64,000 bases of DNA from Verrucomicrobiota bacterium (GTDB lineage Bacteria; Verrucomicrobiota; Verrucomicrobiia; Limisphaerales; UBA9464). The translations under genes were made by a program, and so were the position numbers. The stretch is taken from NCBI GenBank assembly GCA_016871805.1, contig VHCG01000001.1, positions 1-64,000 of the forward strand, read 5' to 3'. Under the pieces are notes generated by a model that had not been told where the DNA came from, searched no databases, and saw nothing but the letters and a program-made list of their open reading frames with translations. Below are positions 51,743-60,801 of the stretch, piece after piece; the stretch's first letter is position 1, and each line of letters starts with the position of its first letter.

Positions 51743-53599
51743 TCAGACCCGGTGCAGTGTCACCCGGAAGACACCCTCGTTGGTCATCGCGATCAGTTCC
51801 GGCCGCTCCGGTTCGGCAAGGAAGGTCCAGCAACTGAACACGGGACCGGGACCGGAAACCTGGAAGACCCGTCGGGGCAACTCACCCGTCGCCCCACAGT
51901 CCCAGGCCCAAAGCGACGGCCCACGCGAGGAGTCGGTGGGCGTGAGCTGCAGGAAGACCACACAGTCCAGCACGGGATGGTAGACCGCCCTCGAAATCCG
52001 GGGCTGGCTCCACCGCCCCACCGGGAAACACTCGTGCCATCGGTTCGTTCCAAGGTCGAGCACCCAGAGATCATCGAGCGCGTGCCAGCTTCCATTGAAG
52101 GCCCCGAGGTCGGGATCCCGCTGCCCCTGTTTCCCGGTCAGGCTGCCGGAGCCGCCGAAGAGGTACCAGTGATTCCAGTCCCGCCCGGGGAACACCTGGT
52201 TCGAGGCTCGGGGCATGGGCACGACGTCGGCGTCCGTGACCCTCAGCCACTGGCCGCTGATCGGGTTCCATTCCCGGCGGCCCAACGACACGCCCATGTT
52301 CCCATAGCCTTCAAACCGACCCACTCTGCGCTGATGGGGATTCCAGTAACAGGGCCCGGTAAAGCGGAGGTCATTGACGAGCTGGACCTCGGGATGATCG
52401 AGGGTCGGCCCCTCCGGATTCACGCGGACCAGGTCGCCAGTGAACGATTCGACCCCAAAGAGGGTCCCCGAGATCGGATCCCGGACCGCAACACCCGCCT
52501 TGGGATATCCGGTCCACTCGAGGCTCGTCCGCTCCCAGGAGTCGAGCGAGACCGAGATGAAGGCGAGGCCGATCCGGTCATTGGCCGCGAGGGAATGGAC
52601 CCGTCGGCGTTTCCAGTCGCACAGTTGGGGAGAGCCGATCCAGGTCTCCATGCCGAACCGCTCCGGCGGGAGCCGTTCCCAGACCGCCCGGTACCGGGGC
52701 AACGACCGCCAGACATACGCCGCCCCGGCCATCACTCCCAGGGCCACCCCGCCCCGGATCATGTCCCGTCGGGACCAGCGACGCCCGCCTCGCATCACCC
52801 AGTCCAGATGCTCCAGGAGCGCCTCCGCCGTCGAGATCCGGTGGGTGTGGCGAGGGTCGGAGGCGCGCAGCAGGACCTTGTTCAGCCGCCAGCCGAACCG
52901 GTCCCAGTCCTTCGCCTCAACCACGGCCCGGGGCAGGGACGGAAACTGGAACCGATCGTTTCCCGTCCAGCACTCGTACAACGATCGGCCGAGGGCAAAG
53001 ACGTCCATGGCAGGCGACGCGGCCCCATCGGGAGGCATGTAGCCTTCCGTGCCGGGGAACTGCACATCCTGGTCCCCGTTCCCGAGGGAACCCAGGTCGC
53101 CCAGGACGGGCCGCCCTCCCATGAACAGCACATTGGCCGGCTTCACGTCCCGGTGCTGCAGTCCCGCCCGGTGCAGGAACGCCAGGGCGCCGGCTAGGTT
53201 CCTCCCGAGATCCACGACCTCGGAGGTCGTGGAAGGCCCCTGCATCGCCACCCGAAGGGCAAGGGTCGAGGGCACATACTGGTCGACACGGTTCGGATCG
53301 AAGGGCCGTTCCAGCTCCGCGTCATCCGCCAGGGGCATGTCCTCCCACAGCGTCCCGGAAGCCATGTCGACACCCGTCGACGTCAATGCGATGAGACCCG
53401 GCGGACGCTCCATGCCGGAGATCCGGAACCGAAGCGTCTGGAGCCCGGACAGCACCTCGGGCTGGACGGCCTGCTGGAGCTTCAGACAGCACCACCGTCC
53501 GGAGGGATTGATCGCCAGATATACCCAGGACCGGGGTCTCGAGGCCAGTTCCCGGACCAGCCGATACCCATCAGGCGCCTGGGGCGGCGTGGATGTCAC
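51743..53599 (-). CDS. Membrane Ser/Thr protein kinase with C-terminal sensor domain
   Basis: 618 residues from a GTG at 53599 that overlaps the sigma factor's stop as GTGA. Kinase domain about 10-260: the Lys is in 'WCCLKLQQA', the catalytic loop is 'GLQHRDVKPANVLFM', the metal site is 'LGDLGSLGNG' (DLG for DFG), and the activation segment is 'GTEGYMPPDG'. The glycine-rich loop is poor ('ELASRPRSWVYLAI'). One membrane helix lies near 280-298 ('GGVALGVMAGAAYVW'). The remaining 310 residues look like a kelch-type repeat domain ('NHWYLFGGSGSLTG', 'DDLWVLDLGTNRWHECFP'). It probably modulates the coupled ECF sigma factor, as in STK-associated ECF groups. Confidence 0.85.
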   Translation of the reverse strand: MTSTPPQAPDGYRLVRELASRPRSWVYLAINPSGRWCCLKLQQAVQPEVLSGLQTLRFRISGMERPPGLIALTSTGVDMASGTLWEDMPLADDAELERPFDPNRVDQYVPSTLALRVAMQGPSTTSEVVDLGRNLAGALAFLHRAGLQHRDVKPANVLFMGGRPVLGDLGSLGNGDQDVQFPGTEGYMPPDGAASPAMDVFALGRSLYECWTGNDRFQFPSLPRAVVEAKDWDRFGWRLNKVLLRASDPRHTHRISTAEALLEHLDWVMRGGRRWSRRDMIRGGVALGVMAGAAYVWRSLPRYRAVWERLPPERFGMETWIGSPQLCDWKRRRVHSLAANDRIGLAFISVSLDSWERTSLEWTGYPKAGVAVRDPISGTLFGVESFTGDLVRVNPEGPTLDHPEVQLVNDLRFTGPCYWNPHQRRVGRFEGYGNMGVSLGRREWNPISGQWLRVTDADVVPMPRASNQVFPGRDWNHWYLFGGSGSLTGKQGQRDPDLGAFNGSWHALDDLWVLDLGTNRWHECFPVGRWSQPRISRAVYHPVLDCVVFLQLTPTDSSRGPSLWAWDCGATGELPRRVFQVSGPGPVFSCWTFLAEPERPELIAMTNEGVFRVTLHRV

Positions 53600-54231
53600 G
53601 AGAACGGCTCGGAGAGGTCCTGGACCAGCAAGGTGTTCCACTGGGCCTTGAGACGACGCACGATGCGATGCTGGATGACCCGCACGCCGATCTTGGTGAT
53701 GCCAAACCGGGAGGCCACCTCGGCCGCGAGACATCCTTCGAGGGCATAGGCCTCGAAGACCTGCCAGTGCTCCGGCCGGGTCCCGGACCGGACCCGGGCG
53801 AGACACACCGACCAAAGATGTCCTTCCATGTGCTCCCGGGCACGGCCGTCATCGGCCGGGGCCTCCACGGCTGGCAGCCAGATCTTGAGGCGCTTCACCG
53901 CCTCCACACCCAGCTGGTGTCGTCGATTGCGACGGTGCGCCTCGAAGATGAGCCGGTGCACCACGTGGCCCAGCCACCGACGAAACCCGTTCTGCATCGG
54001 CTCGAGCCGTCGGGACTCCAACATCCTCGCCACCCTGAGGAAGGCGTCCTGGACCACATCCTGCGACTCCGCCTCCGTAAGACCGCTCTGCTCACAGAGC
54101 CGGAGAATGGGTTTCTGATACTGGTCCCAAAGGGATTTCCACGCCGGCTCGTTGGACAGGTCCGCCGCGGAACCGAGCAGTTCTCGGTCCGTGGTCGCGG
54201 TCAGCAACAGGTTGGGATCAGTCTGCCGCAT
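53596..54231 (-). CDS. ECF-type RNA polymerase sigma factor (kinase-linked)
   Basis: 211 residues from the ATG at 54231 ('MRQTDPNLLLTAT'); the track start at 54273 is possible. Region 2 is 'WKSLWDQYQKPILRLCEQSGLTEAESQDVVQDAFLRVARML', and 'GFRRWLGHVVHRLIFEAHRRNRR' covers the -10-binding part. Region 4 is 'QVFEAYALEGCLAAEVASRFGITKIGVRVIQHRIVRRLK'. It lacks an adjacent anti-sigma gene; instead the kinase gene is coupled through a GTGA overlap, matching ECF groups thought to be controlled by phosphorylation. The 128 bases upstream hold its promoter, which I could not define. Confidence 0.88.
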   Translation of the reverse strand: MRQTDPNLLLTATTDRELLGSAADLSNEPAWKSLWDQYQKPILRLCEQSGLTEAESQDVVQDAFLRVARMLESRRLEPMQNGFRRWLGHVVHRLIFEAHRRNRRHQLGVEAVKRLKIWLPAVEAPADDGRAREHMEGHLWSVCLARVRSGTRPEHWQVFEAYALEGCLAAEVASRFGITKIGVRVIQHRIVRRLKAQWNTLLVQDLSEPFS

Positions 54232-54401
54232 GGAGTCGGGAGAGACTTGGAACCGGATTCCGATGGAACGCACTTACCCGGTAGCAATTACCCGTACATA
54301 GGCCGTGGACGACCGGGCGACTCAAGCAAAAGATTCCGAGGAATGGAGATTTCTCGATCCAGGATCGGTTCGTGGGTGGGTTCTCGTCCTCGGGAGCCGC
54401 G

Positions 54402-55253
54402 TCACAGCGGTTTCCACTTGCGGTGCCGGTATTTGTCCCAGACCCAGCGGAAGTCGGGGTTGTTCGGACCGCCACCGGCCCAGTTGAAACTGGGGATCCC
54501 GACCGCCGAATCCTTGGCGGCCTTCAGGACCTTTGCCTCGACCCACTTGTGGCCCTCGTAGTGGCCATCCTGAAACGAAAACGTGCTGAAGTTGCCGTGG
54601 AAGACCGCGAAGGGGTCGATCCAGCCCTTGCTGTCGGTGCTCAGTACCCAGGTGCCGAGGTTGGAGTTCCGGGGGTCGGATTCCTCGATGAAGATGAAGG
54701 ACTGCGACGGACTCTCGACCTCCGGCACCTTGATGTAGGGAGGCTGGGAGGACTCCCAGCCGAGGATGCCGTTCATGCCATTGGCCTTCGAGTAGCTGTC
54801 CCACGCCCACCCCGATCCCGGCTTTCGCCTCGCCCGGAGATCGCCCGGACAGTGGAAGGTGCCGAGGCCACCGATGTACTCCCACATGGGGGAGTTGGTG
54901 AACCCCCTGGCCACACGTTCCATCGCTTTGGCGAGCGGGATTCCGGCCGAGATGTCCGGCGTGGGCCCCTGCCAATAGCCGCCGCCGGTCAACTCCACCC
55001 GCTGCCCCTGCTTGTTCCGCCACCCCTCGGTCGCGGCCAGGAAGTCCTGGCCGTCGTTGGAGTACATGATCCACGCGAGGGCCAGCTGCTTCTGGTTGTT
55101 GGCGCAGGCGGCGCCGGTGGCCTTCAGCTTCGCCTTGCCGAGGGCGGGCAGAAGCATGCCGGCGAGAATGGCGATGATGGCGATCACCACCAGCAGCTCG
55201 ATGAGGGTGAATCCTGCGTGAAGGGAGCGCCTCGGGAACGGCGAGCGGATCAT
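54402..55253 (-). CDS. Pilin-like secreted protein with prepilin cleavage/methylation motif
   Basis: 283 residues. The N-terminus '[19 protein letters not shown]' is a type IV pilin/pseudopilin signal, cleaved after Gly, followed by '[35 protein letters not shown]'. That continuation and the C-terminal '[11 protein letters not shown]' define the large verrucomicrobial/planctomycetal family of secreted prepilin-like proteins (the HX9DG group). Many copies exist per genome and their job is unknown; they may form a type II-like surface structure. Divergent from uvrA. Confidence 0.93.
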   Translation of the reverse strand: MIRSPFPRRSLHAGFTLIELLVVIAIIAILAGMLLPALGKAKLKATGAACANNQKQLALAWIMYSNDGQDFLAATEGWRNKQGQRVELTGGGYWQGPTPDISAGIPLAKAMERVARGFTNSPMWEYIGGLGTFHCPGDLRARRKPGSGWAWDSYSKANGMNGILGWESSQPPYIKVPEVESPSQSFIFIEESDPRNSNLGTWVLSTDSKGWIDPFAVFHGNFSTFSFQDGHYEGHKWVEAKVLKAAKDSAVGIPSFNWAGGGPNNPDFRWVWDKYRHRKWKPL

Positions 55254-55371
55254 GGGCCTACGCTAGCAAGGGATTCCGGACAGGGCCAGACACCAATTGG
55301 GGTTCCCACGCACACCACGACCCGCAAGAGACCTTTCGCCAGCGACCGTTCCGGTGTTTCCTCTCAGGGTC

Positions 55372-58335
55372 ATGTCGGGGGACACCATCCGCGTCGTCGG
55401 AGCACGTCAGCACAACCTGAGGAACGTGACCGTGTCGATCCCCCGGGACCGGCTCGTCGTGCTCACCGGCCCCAGCGGTTCCGGCAAGTCCTCCCTGGCG
55501 TTCGACACCCTCTTCGCGGAGGGACAGCGCAAGTACGTCGAGTCCCTGTCCGTCTACGCCCGGCAGTTCCTCGACCAGATGGAGAAGCCCGATGTCGAAC
55601 ACATCGAGGGTCTCTCCCCGGCGATCGCGATCGAGCAGCGGAGCAGCGCCGCGAACCCCCGCTCGACCATCGCGACCACCACCGAGATCTACGACTACCT
55701 GCGGCTCCTGTACGCCCACATCGGACAGCCCCACGATCCAGAGACCGGCCTACCGATGACCCGCAGGACCACCCCGCAGATCGTCGACACGATCCTCGCA
55801 CTCCCTCCGCAGACCCGCCTGATGCTGCTCGCCCCCCTCGTGACCGACCAGAAGGGGGAATTCCGCGATGTCCTGGAGCGCCTCAGCCGGGAGGGGTTCG
55901 TCCGGGCCCGGGTGGACGGGCAGATCGTCGAGCTGGTGGCCAACAAGCCCGTGCGACTCGACCCCCAGGGTCAGCACACCATCGAGGTGGTGGTCGATCG
56001 GCTCGTGGTCGCCGAGGGGATTCGCACCCGTCTGGTCGACTCCGTGGAGACGGCGCTGAAATGGGGCAACGGCCACCTGCTCACCCTGCACCAGCCGGGA
56101 GCCGGAGGGGGGGCTGGAAGCGTCGCCGGGACGGCGGTCTGGACCGAGACACGGCACTCGAACCACCTCTTCTCGCCCACGACAGGACGGACCTATGAGC
56201 CCCCGACACCCCAGCATTTCTCCTTCAACTCCCCCCGTGGCGCCTGTCCCGTGTGTCACGGGCTCGGACAGAAGCGGGTCTTCGATGCGACCCTGATCGT
56301 TCCCGACGACACCGTCTCGCTCGAGGCCGGGGCCGTGCACCCCTATCGGCGCCTGGGGGGCAAGCGGATGGTGACCTATTTCAAGGCCCTGCTGAAGGGG
56401 ATGGCCGGCCACTGGAAGGTGCCGCTGGACCGCCCCTGGAAGACGCTCCCCGAGGAGTTCCAACGGAAGCTGCTGCACGGGACGGGCGACGAGGAGGTCG
56501 AGTTCTGGTTCATGCACGGCGGGACACCCCGGAAGACGGTCAAGGCCTTCGAGGGCGTGCTGCCCCACCTCGAACGCCTCTACGCCGAGAGCGAGAGCGA
56601 GTTCACGCGGAACCGGCTCAAGGCCTACATGACGCTCGCTCCCTGCGATGCCTGCGGAGGGAAACGCCTCCGGCCCGAGCTGCTCGCCATCACCCTGCCC
56701 CTCGATCCCGTCCCGGGAACATCACCCCACCCCTCCGGGGGCGACACCCGGAACCCCGCGATTCCCGGGCTCCACATCGCCGGGTTCTGCGGGCTCTCGG
56801 TGGAACGGGCCGATGAATTCCTCGCCCGCCTGCCGCTCAACGAGCTCCAACGGCAGATCGCCGGGGAACCCGTCGGGGAGATCCGCAAACGGCTCGGCTT
56901 CCTGCGGAAGGTCGGACTCGGCTACCTGACCCTCGACCGGGAATCCGGAACGCTGTCCGGCGGCGAGGCCCAGCGCATCCGTCTGGCGACCCAGATCGGG
57001 GCCGGACTCATGGGCGTGCTGTACATCCTCGACGAACCCAGCATCGGACTGCATCAGCGGGACAACGAGCGCCTCCTGGAGACCCTGCGCCATCTCAGGG
57101 ACCTCGGGAACTCGGTCGTCGTGGTGGAGCACGACGAGGACACCATCCGCGCGGCGGACCATCTCATCGATCTGGGTCCGGGTGCTGGCATCCATGGGGG
57201 TGAGATCGTCGCCCAGGGAACCCCCGAGGAGGTGGCCCGGGATTCCCGCAGCCTCACCGGTCGATACCTCCGGGGTGATCTGCAGATCGAGGTCCCCTCG
57301 AAACGGATCCGTCCGAATCCCGAAAAACCGTGGCTGGAGATCCTCGGCTGCCGCGAGAACAACCTCCGGGACCTCGATGTCCGGATTCCCTTCGGAACAC
57401 TGACCTGCATCACCGGCGTGAGCGGCAGCGGCAAGTCGACCCTCGTGGACGACATCCTGCGTCGTGCCCTCTTCCGGCAATGGTACGGGTCGAAGGAGCG
57501 GCCGGGACTCCACCGCGAAATCCGGGGCACGGAATACCTCGAGAAATGTGTCGTGATCGACCAGACCCCGATCGGACGCACGCCGCGGAGCAACCCGGCG
57601 ACCTACACCGGGATGTTCAACGAGATCCGGGGACTCTTCGCGCAGCTGCCTTCGGCCCGGGTCAGGGGTTACGACGCCGGACGGTTCAGCTTCAATGTCC
57701 GGGGAGGCCGCTGCGAGAAGTGCGAGGGCGACGGGGCCCTGCAGATCGAGATGCACTTCCTGCCACCCGTCTATGTGACCTGTGACGTCTGCGCGGGTAA
57801 GCGGTACAACCGCGACACCCTCGAGATCACGTACAAGGGACTCAACATCGCCGACGTCCTCAACCTGACGGTGGACGAGGCGGTCTCCTTCTTCCGGGCC
57901 GTCCCCAAGCTCCACGACCCGGCCCTGACCCTCGCCGAGGTCGGTCTCGGCTACCTCCGTCTGGGACAGTCGGGCAACACGCTCAGCGGTGGCGAGGCCC
58001 AGCGGCTCAAGCTGGCCGCGGAACTCTCCCGGAAACACACCGGGCGGACCCTGTACCTGCTCGACGAACCCACCACCGGACTCCACATGCACGACATCGC
58101 CAAGCTGCTGGAGGTCCTGTTCAAGCTCCGGAATGCGGGGAACACCCTGGTGGTCATCGAACACAACCTCGATGTCATCAAGACCGCGGACTGGGTGATC
58201 GACCTCGGCCCCGAGGGAGGGTCTGGAGGAGGGCGAATCCTGGCCGAGGGCCCGCCGGAGGCGGTTGCCGCTTGCCCTGACAGCCATACCGGACGCTTCC
58301 TCGGACGTCATCTGACCCAAAGGAATGCGGCATGA
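55372..58335 (+). CDS. uvrA: Excinuclease ABC subunit A
   Basis: 987 residues from the ATG at 55372 ('[19 protein letters not shown]'). Two ABC modules: Walker A '[20 protein letters not shown]' and '[16 protein letters not shown]'; signatures '[16 protein letters not shown]' and '[16 protein letters not shown]'; Walker B '[14 protein letters not shown]' and '[14 protein letters not shown]'. The C-terminal zinc finger is complete ('CEKCEGDG...CDVCAGKRY'). The first finger keeps only its second Cys pair ('ACPVCHGLG'); the expected first CxxC position reads '[10 protein letters not shown]'. Damage recognition in nucleotide excision repair with UvrB and UvrC. A second paralogue lies 4 kb downstream. 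Confidence 0.97.
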   Translation: MSGDTIRVVGARQHNLRNVTVSIPRDRLVVLTGPSGSGKSSLAFDTLFAEGQRKYVESLSVYARQFLDQMEKPDVEHIEGLSPAIAIEQRSSAANPRSTIATTTEIYDYLRLLYAHIGQPHDPETGLPMTRRTTPQIVDTILALPPQTRLMLLAPLVTDQKGEFRDVLERLSREGFVRARVDGQIVELVANKPVRLDPQGQHTIEVVVDRLVVAEGIRTRLVDSVETALKWGNGHLLTLHQPGAGGGAGSVAGTAVWTETRHSNHLFSPTTGRTYEPPTPQHFSFNSPRGACPVCHGLGQKRVFDATLIVPDDTVSLEAGAVHPYRRLGGKRMVTYFKALLKGMAGHWKVPLDRPWKTLPEEFQRKLLHGTGDEEVEFWFMHGGTPRKTVKAFEGVLPHLERLYAESESEFTRNRLKAYMTLAPCDACGGKRLRPELLAITLPLDPVPGTSPHPSGGDTRNPAIPGLHIAGFCGLSVERADEFLARLPLNELQRQIAGEPVGEIRKRLGFLRKVGLGYLTLDRESGTLSGGEAQRIRLATQIGAGLMGVLYILDEPSIGLHQRDNERLLETLRHLRDLGNSVVVVEHDEDTIRAADHLIDLGPGAGIHGGEIVAQGTPEEVARDSRSLTGRYLRGDLQIEVPSKRIRPNPEKPWLEILGCRENNLRDLDVRIPFGTLTCITGVSGSGKSTLVDDILRRALFRQWYGSKERPGLHREIRGTEYLEKCVVIDQTPIGRTPRSNPATYTGMFNEIRGLFAQLPSARVRGYDAGRFSFNVRGGRCEKCEGDGALQIEMHFLPPVYVTCDVCAGKRYNRDTLEITYKGLNIADVLNLTVDEAVSFFRAVPKLHDPALTLAEVGLGYLRLGQSGNTLSGGEAQRLKLAAELSRKHTGRTLYLLDEPTTGLHMHDIAKLLEVLFKLRNAGNTLVVIEHNLDVIKTADWVIDLGPEGGSGGGRILAEGPPEAVAACPDSHTGRFLGRHLTQRNAA

Positions 58336-58348
58336 AACCGAGAGTCGG

Positions 58349-58377
58349 TTGACCCCCGAAGGACTCGACCATATTGT
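58349..58377 (+). promoter_or_regulatory. Probable promoter for the polyprenyl synthase gene
   Basis: TTGACC and TATTGT are separated by 17 bases. The predicted transcription start falls within a few bases of the ATG codons at 58382 and 58388, so the mRNA may be leaderless. It overlaps the 5' end of the longer ORF-track reading frame, which argues against that start. Hexamer match and spacing are seen directly; use is inferred. Confidence 0.45.
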
Positions 58378-58381
58378 TCGA

Positions 58382-59425
58382 ATGCCCATGGCGGCCCCTA
58401 TTCCAGTCGCAGCAGAGTTCGTCCTGAAGACCCGGGCACCCGAGGTCTCCTGGGACGAGATCCTCACACCCGCGAGGCCTTTTCTCGAGCAGGTTTCACG
58501 ACGGCTGGAGGCCCAGGTGGAGGGGTTCGAGCCGGAGATTTCCGGACAGGCCCGCTACGCCCTCGACAACCGCGGCAAGCAGCTCCGTCCGGCCTTCGTC
58601 GGACTCTGCGCGGGAAGCGTCGGCACCCTCGTCGAGGACCACATCACGATCGCGGTCCTGCTGGAGATGATCCATCTGGCCACGCTGGTCCACGACGACA
58701 TCATGGATGGGGCATCGGTCCGGCGGGGTCGACCCACGGTCGGCGCCCGTTGGGGAAACCACGTCGCGGTGCTCCTCGGCGACTGCCTGTTCGCCCATGC
58801 GATGCGCGTCGCGGCGGGACTCCAGAGCACCGACATCGCCAAGTCGCTGGCCGAGGCCTCCAACGCGGTCTGTACCGGGGAGATTCTCCAGACCAACCGT
58901 CGGCGCCGATGGGATCTCCCCCGATCCGAGTATCTGCGGATGGTGGAGATGAAGACGGCCGAGCTCTTCGCGGTGGCCGCCGAGCTCGGCACCCGCCACG
59001 CCGGAGGCACCGAGGCCCAGGTGGCCGCGCTCCGGGACTTCGCCCGGGCCGCCGGGACGGCCTACCAGATCTACGACGACTGTCTCGACCTCTACGGATC
59101 GGAATCCCTGGTGGGCAAGTCCCTCGGAACCGACCTCGCCACCGGAAAGCTGACCCTGCCGCTGATCGTGCTGCTGGAACGGGCCTCCCCCTCCGATGCC
59201 TCCGACATCCTCGGCTGGCTGGACGACTGGAAGCCCGACTACATGGTCGGCCTCCGCGCCCTCCTCGACTCCCACGGCGCCCTGGCGGAGTGCGCCGCCG
59301 TGATCGAGGAGCTGCTCCAGAAGGCCGGTGCCTCGCTCGGCGCCCTGCCGGACACCCCGCACCGCGATGCACTCCGCTCCTTCACCCGACTGATCTCCCG
59401 GCAGACCCTCCGGCTGTCCCGCTAG
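58382..59425 (+). CDS. Polyprenyl synthetase family protein (trans-isoprenyl diphosphate synthase)
   Basis: 347 residues from the ATG at 58382 ('MPMAAPIPVAAEFVL'); 58388 is equally possible and 58325 (ORF track) is unlikely. First Asp-rich motif 'LVHDDIMDGASVRRGRPT', preceded by 'GKQLRPAFVGLCA'; second 'AYQIYDDCLDLYG', followed by 'GKSLGTDLATGKLTLPLIVLLE'. The FARM region is 'LEMIHLATLVHDDIMD', with small residues before the motif, which suits a long-chain product such as the octaprenyl or heptaprenyl side chain of menaquinone. This agrees with mqnD in the same window. Confidence 0.92.
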   Translation: MPMAAPIPVAAEFVLKTRAPEVSWDEILTPARPFLEQVSRRLEAQVEGFEPEISGQARYALDNRGKQLRPAFVGLCAGSVGTLVEDHITIAVLLEMIHLATLVHDDIMDGASVRRGRPTVGARWGNHVAVLLGDCLFAHAMRVAAGLQSTDIAKSLAEASNAVCTGEILQTNRRRRWDLPRSEYLRMVEMKTAELFAVAAELGTRHAGGTEAQVAALRDFARAAGTAYQIYDDCLDLYGSESLVGKSLGTDLATGKLTLPLIVLLERASPSDASDILGWLDDWKPDYMVGLRALLDSHGALAECAAVIEELLQKAGASLGALPDTPHRDALRSFTRLISRQTLRLSR

Positions 59426-59451
59426 ACGTCCCATCCCCGCGTCGGAGCCTC

Positions 59452-60084
59452 ATGGACCCGGAGACCTCCCGTACGCACGCCCCAGGAGGTGAGGTGTCCG
59501 CACCCGCGATGCCGGATGACATGCCGCTGGTCCGTCGGGCCCAGTCGGGCGACGACGAGGCCTACGAGGAGCTCATCCGACGGCACCAGCACCGCATCTA
59601 CGGACTCTGCTACCATCTGACGTCGAACCATGAGGATGCGGCGGATCTGGCCCAGGATGCCCTGATCAAGGCCTGGAAGGCCCTGAGATCCTTCAAGGGC
59701 GACTCCAGCTTCTACACCTGGCTGTACCGGATCGCCTACAACACGGTCCTGAACCATCTGAAGCAGCGTCGCAACCGCACACCGCATCTCAGCCTCGACG
59801 ATCTCGACTTCAACGCCGAGCACACGCCGGAGCTGCTGGAGCTGATCTCCACGATCACGCCCCGCCGGGACGTCGGACTCGCCGAGCTCCACCAAAAATT
59901 GAACGAAGCCCTACTGCGTCTGTCCGAGGAGCACCGGACCGTCGTGACCCTCCACGACATCCAGGGACTTCCCCATGACGCCATCGCCGAGATCCTGCAG
60001 TGCAACCCGGGCACGGTTCGGTCACGACTCCACTATGCCCGACAACAACTGCAGGGACTCCTCGGCGATTTCCTGAAACAGTAG
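59452..60084 (+). CDS. RNA polymerase sigma factor, ECF (RpoE-like)
   Basis: 210 residues from the ATG at 59452. Region 2: 'DEAYEELIRRHQHRIYGLCYHLTSNHEDAADLAQDALIKAWKALRSFKGDSSFYTWLYRIAYNTVLNHLKQRR'. Region 4: 'LNEALLRLSEEHRTVVTLHDIQGLPHDAIAEILQCNPGTVRSRLHYARQQLQGLL'. The sequence is close to the broadly conserved RpoE-type sigma factors that are paired with a membrane anti-sigma. The next gene, 13 bases downstream, has the matching build. Confidence 0.94.
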   Translation: MDPETSRTHAPGGEVSAPAMPDDMPLVRRAQSGDDEAYEELIRRHQHRIYGLCYHLTSNHEDAADLAQDALIKAWKALRSFKGDSSFYTWLYRIAYNTVLNHLKQRRNRTPHLSLDDLDFNAEHTPELLELISTITPRRDVGLAELHQKLNEALLRLSEEHRTVVTLHDIQGLPHDAIAEILQCNPGTVRSRLHYARQQLQGLLGDFLKQ

Positions 60085-60097
60085 CGAGCCGCATTCC

Positions 60098-60664
60098 ATG
60101 AACGACGAACAGGACCCTCATCCGAACATCGCCCGCCTTCTAGAACTCAAGCAGCGGGAGACTCCGCCGCCGGGATTCCACGACCGGCTGAGGTCGAGGG
60201 TCATGAGGTCGATCCGCGTGGAACGCGCCGAGGAGGTCCGACCCTGGTGGTCGGTCCTCTGGCTCCCGGTCTCGGGAAGCCGGTTCATGTGGGCCGCCAA
60301 CGGACTCGCAGCCGTCGGCATCGCCTTCCTCGGCACCGCCACCTTCCATGTGCTGTCCACCTCGGCGGACGCCGAGGCGGAGGTGGAGGTCTATGCGGCC
60401 CTGCCGCTGCCCGCGGAGGTCGGGATCCGCAACACGCTGGTCACCACCCCACACGCCCCCGGTCTCGTCGCCCAGGCCCCGCCCCGGCTCGAGTACCGTC
60501 CTCTCCCCGCCCAGGGAATCCTGGTGCCCATGCCGGCGGCCCTCCATGGATCCGTCACCCAACGGGATCCGAATGCGGACGACACCGCGCGACAGCTGTT
60601 CCGTCCCCCGTCCCGGAAGAACCCAGCCTTCATCCTGGTCAGCGAACGGATCGAGGGCCGCTGA
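60098..60664 (+). CDS. Putative membrane anti-sigma factor
   Basis: 188 residues, no named family recognised. The cytoplasmic N-terminal 60 residues contain 'NIARLLELKQRETPPPGFHDRLRSRVM', a pattern often seen in verrucomicrobial proteins encoded after RpoE-like sigma genes. One membrane helix follows ('FMWAANGLAAVGIAFLGTATFHVL'), then a Pro-rich periplasmic region. Position directly after the ECF sigma gene and single-span topology suggest an anti-sigma role; no zinc-binding HxxxCxxC motif is present, so this remains inference. Confidence 0.7.
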   Translation: MNDEQDPHPNIARLLELKQRETPPPGFHDRLRSRVMRSIRVERAEEVRPWWSVLWLPVSGSRFMWAANGLAAVGIAFLGTATFHVLSTSADAEAEVEVYAALPLPAEVGIRNTLVTTPHAPGLVAQAPPRLEYRPLPAQGILVPMPAALHGSVTQRDPNADDTARQLFRPPSRKNPAFILVSERIEGR

Positions 60665-60760
60665 TCCACTCCCCAGACCGAGGGCTGTCCTTCGGGTTGA
60701 ACCCACGGCCCACTAAGGCCACTTCGATCGGCCCCGGGCAGGGATGGAATGGGATCGGAT

Positions 60761-60784
60761 GGGGATCTCCAATTCAGAGACCCC
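60761..60784. terminator. Possible bidirectional hairpin between convergent genes
   Basis: GGGGATCTC and GAGACCCC pair with one bulged A around a 7-base loop, in the 137-base gap between the anti-sigma-like and CvpA-like genes. There is no T-run on either side, so it may be only a transcript-end stabiliser. Confidence 0.3.
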
Positions 60785-60801
60785 GATCTTCTCGGCGCCG
60801 C

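Noticed and set aside
54232-54401. Promoter for the kinase-linked sigma factor
   Set aside because: Several TTGxxx and TATxxx pieces occur but none with acceptable 16-18 base spacing; I could not choose one.
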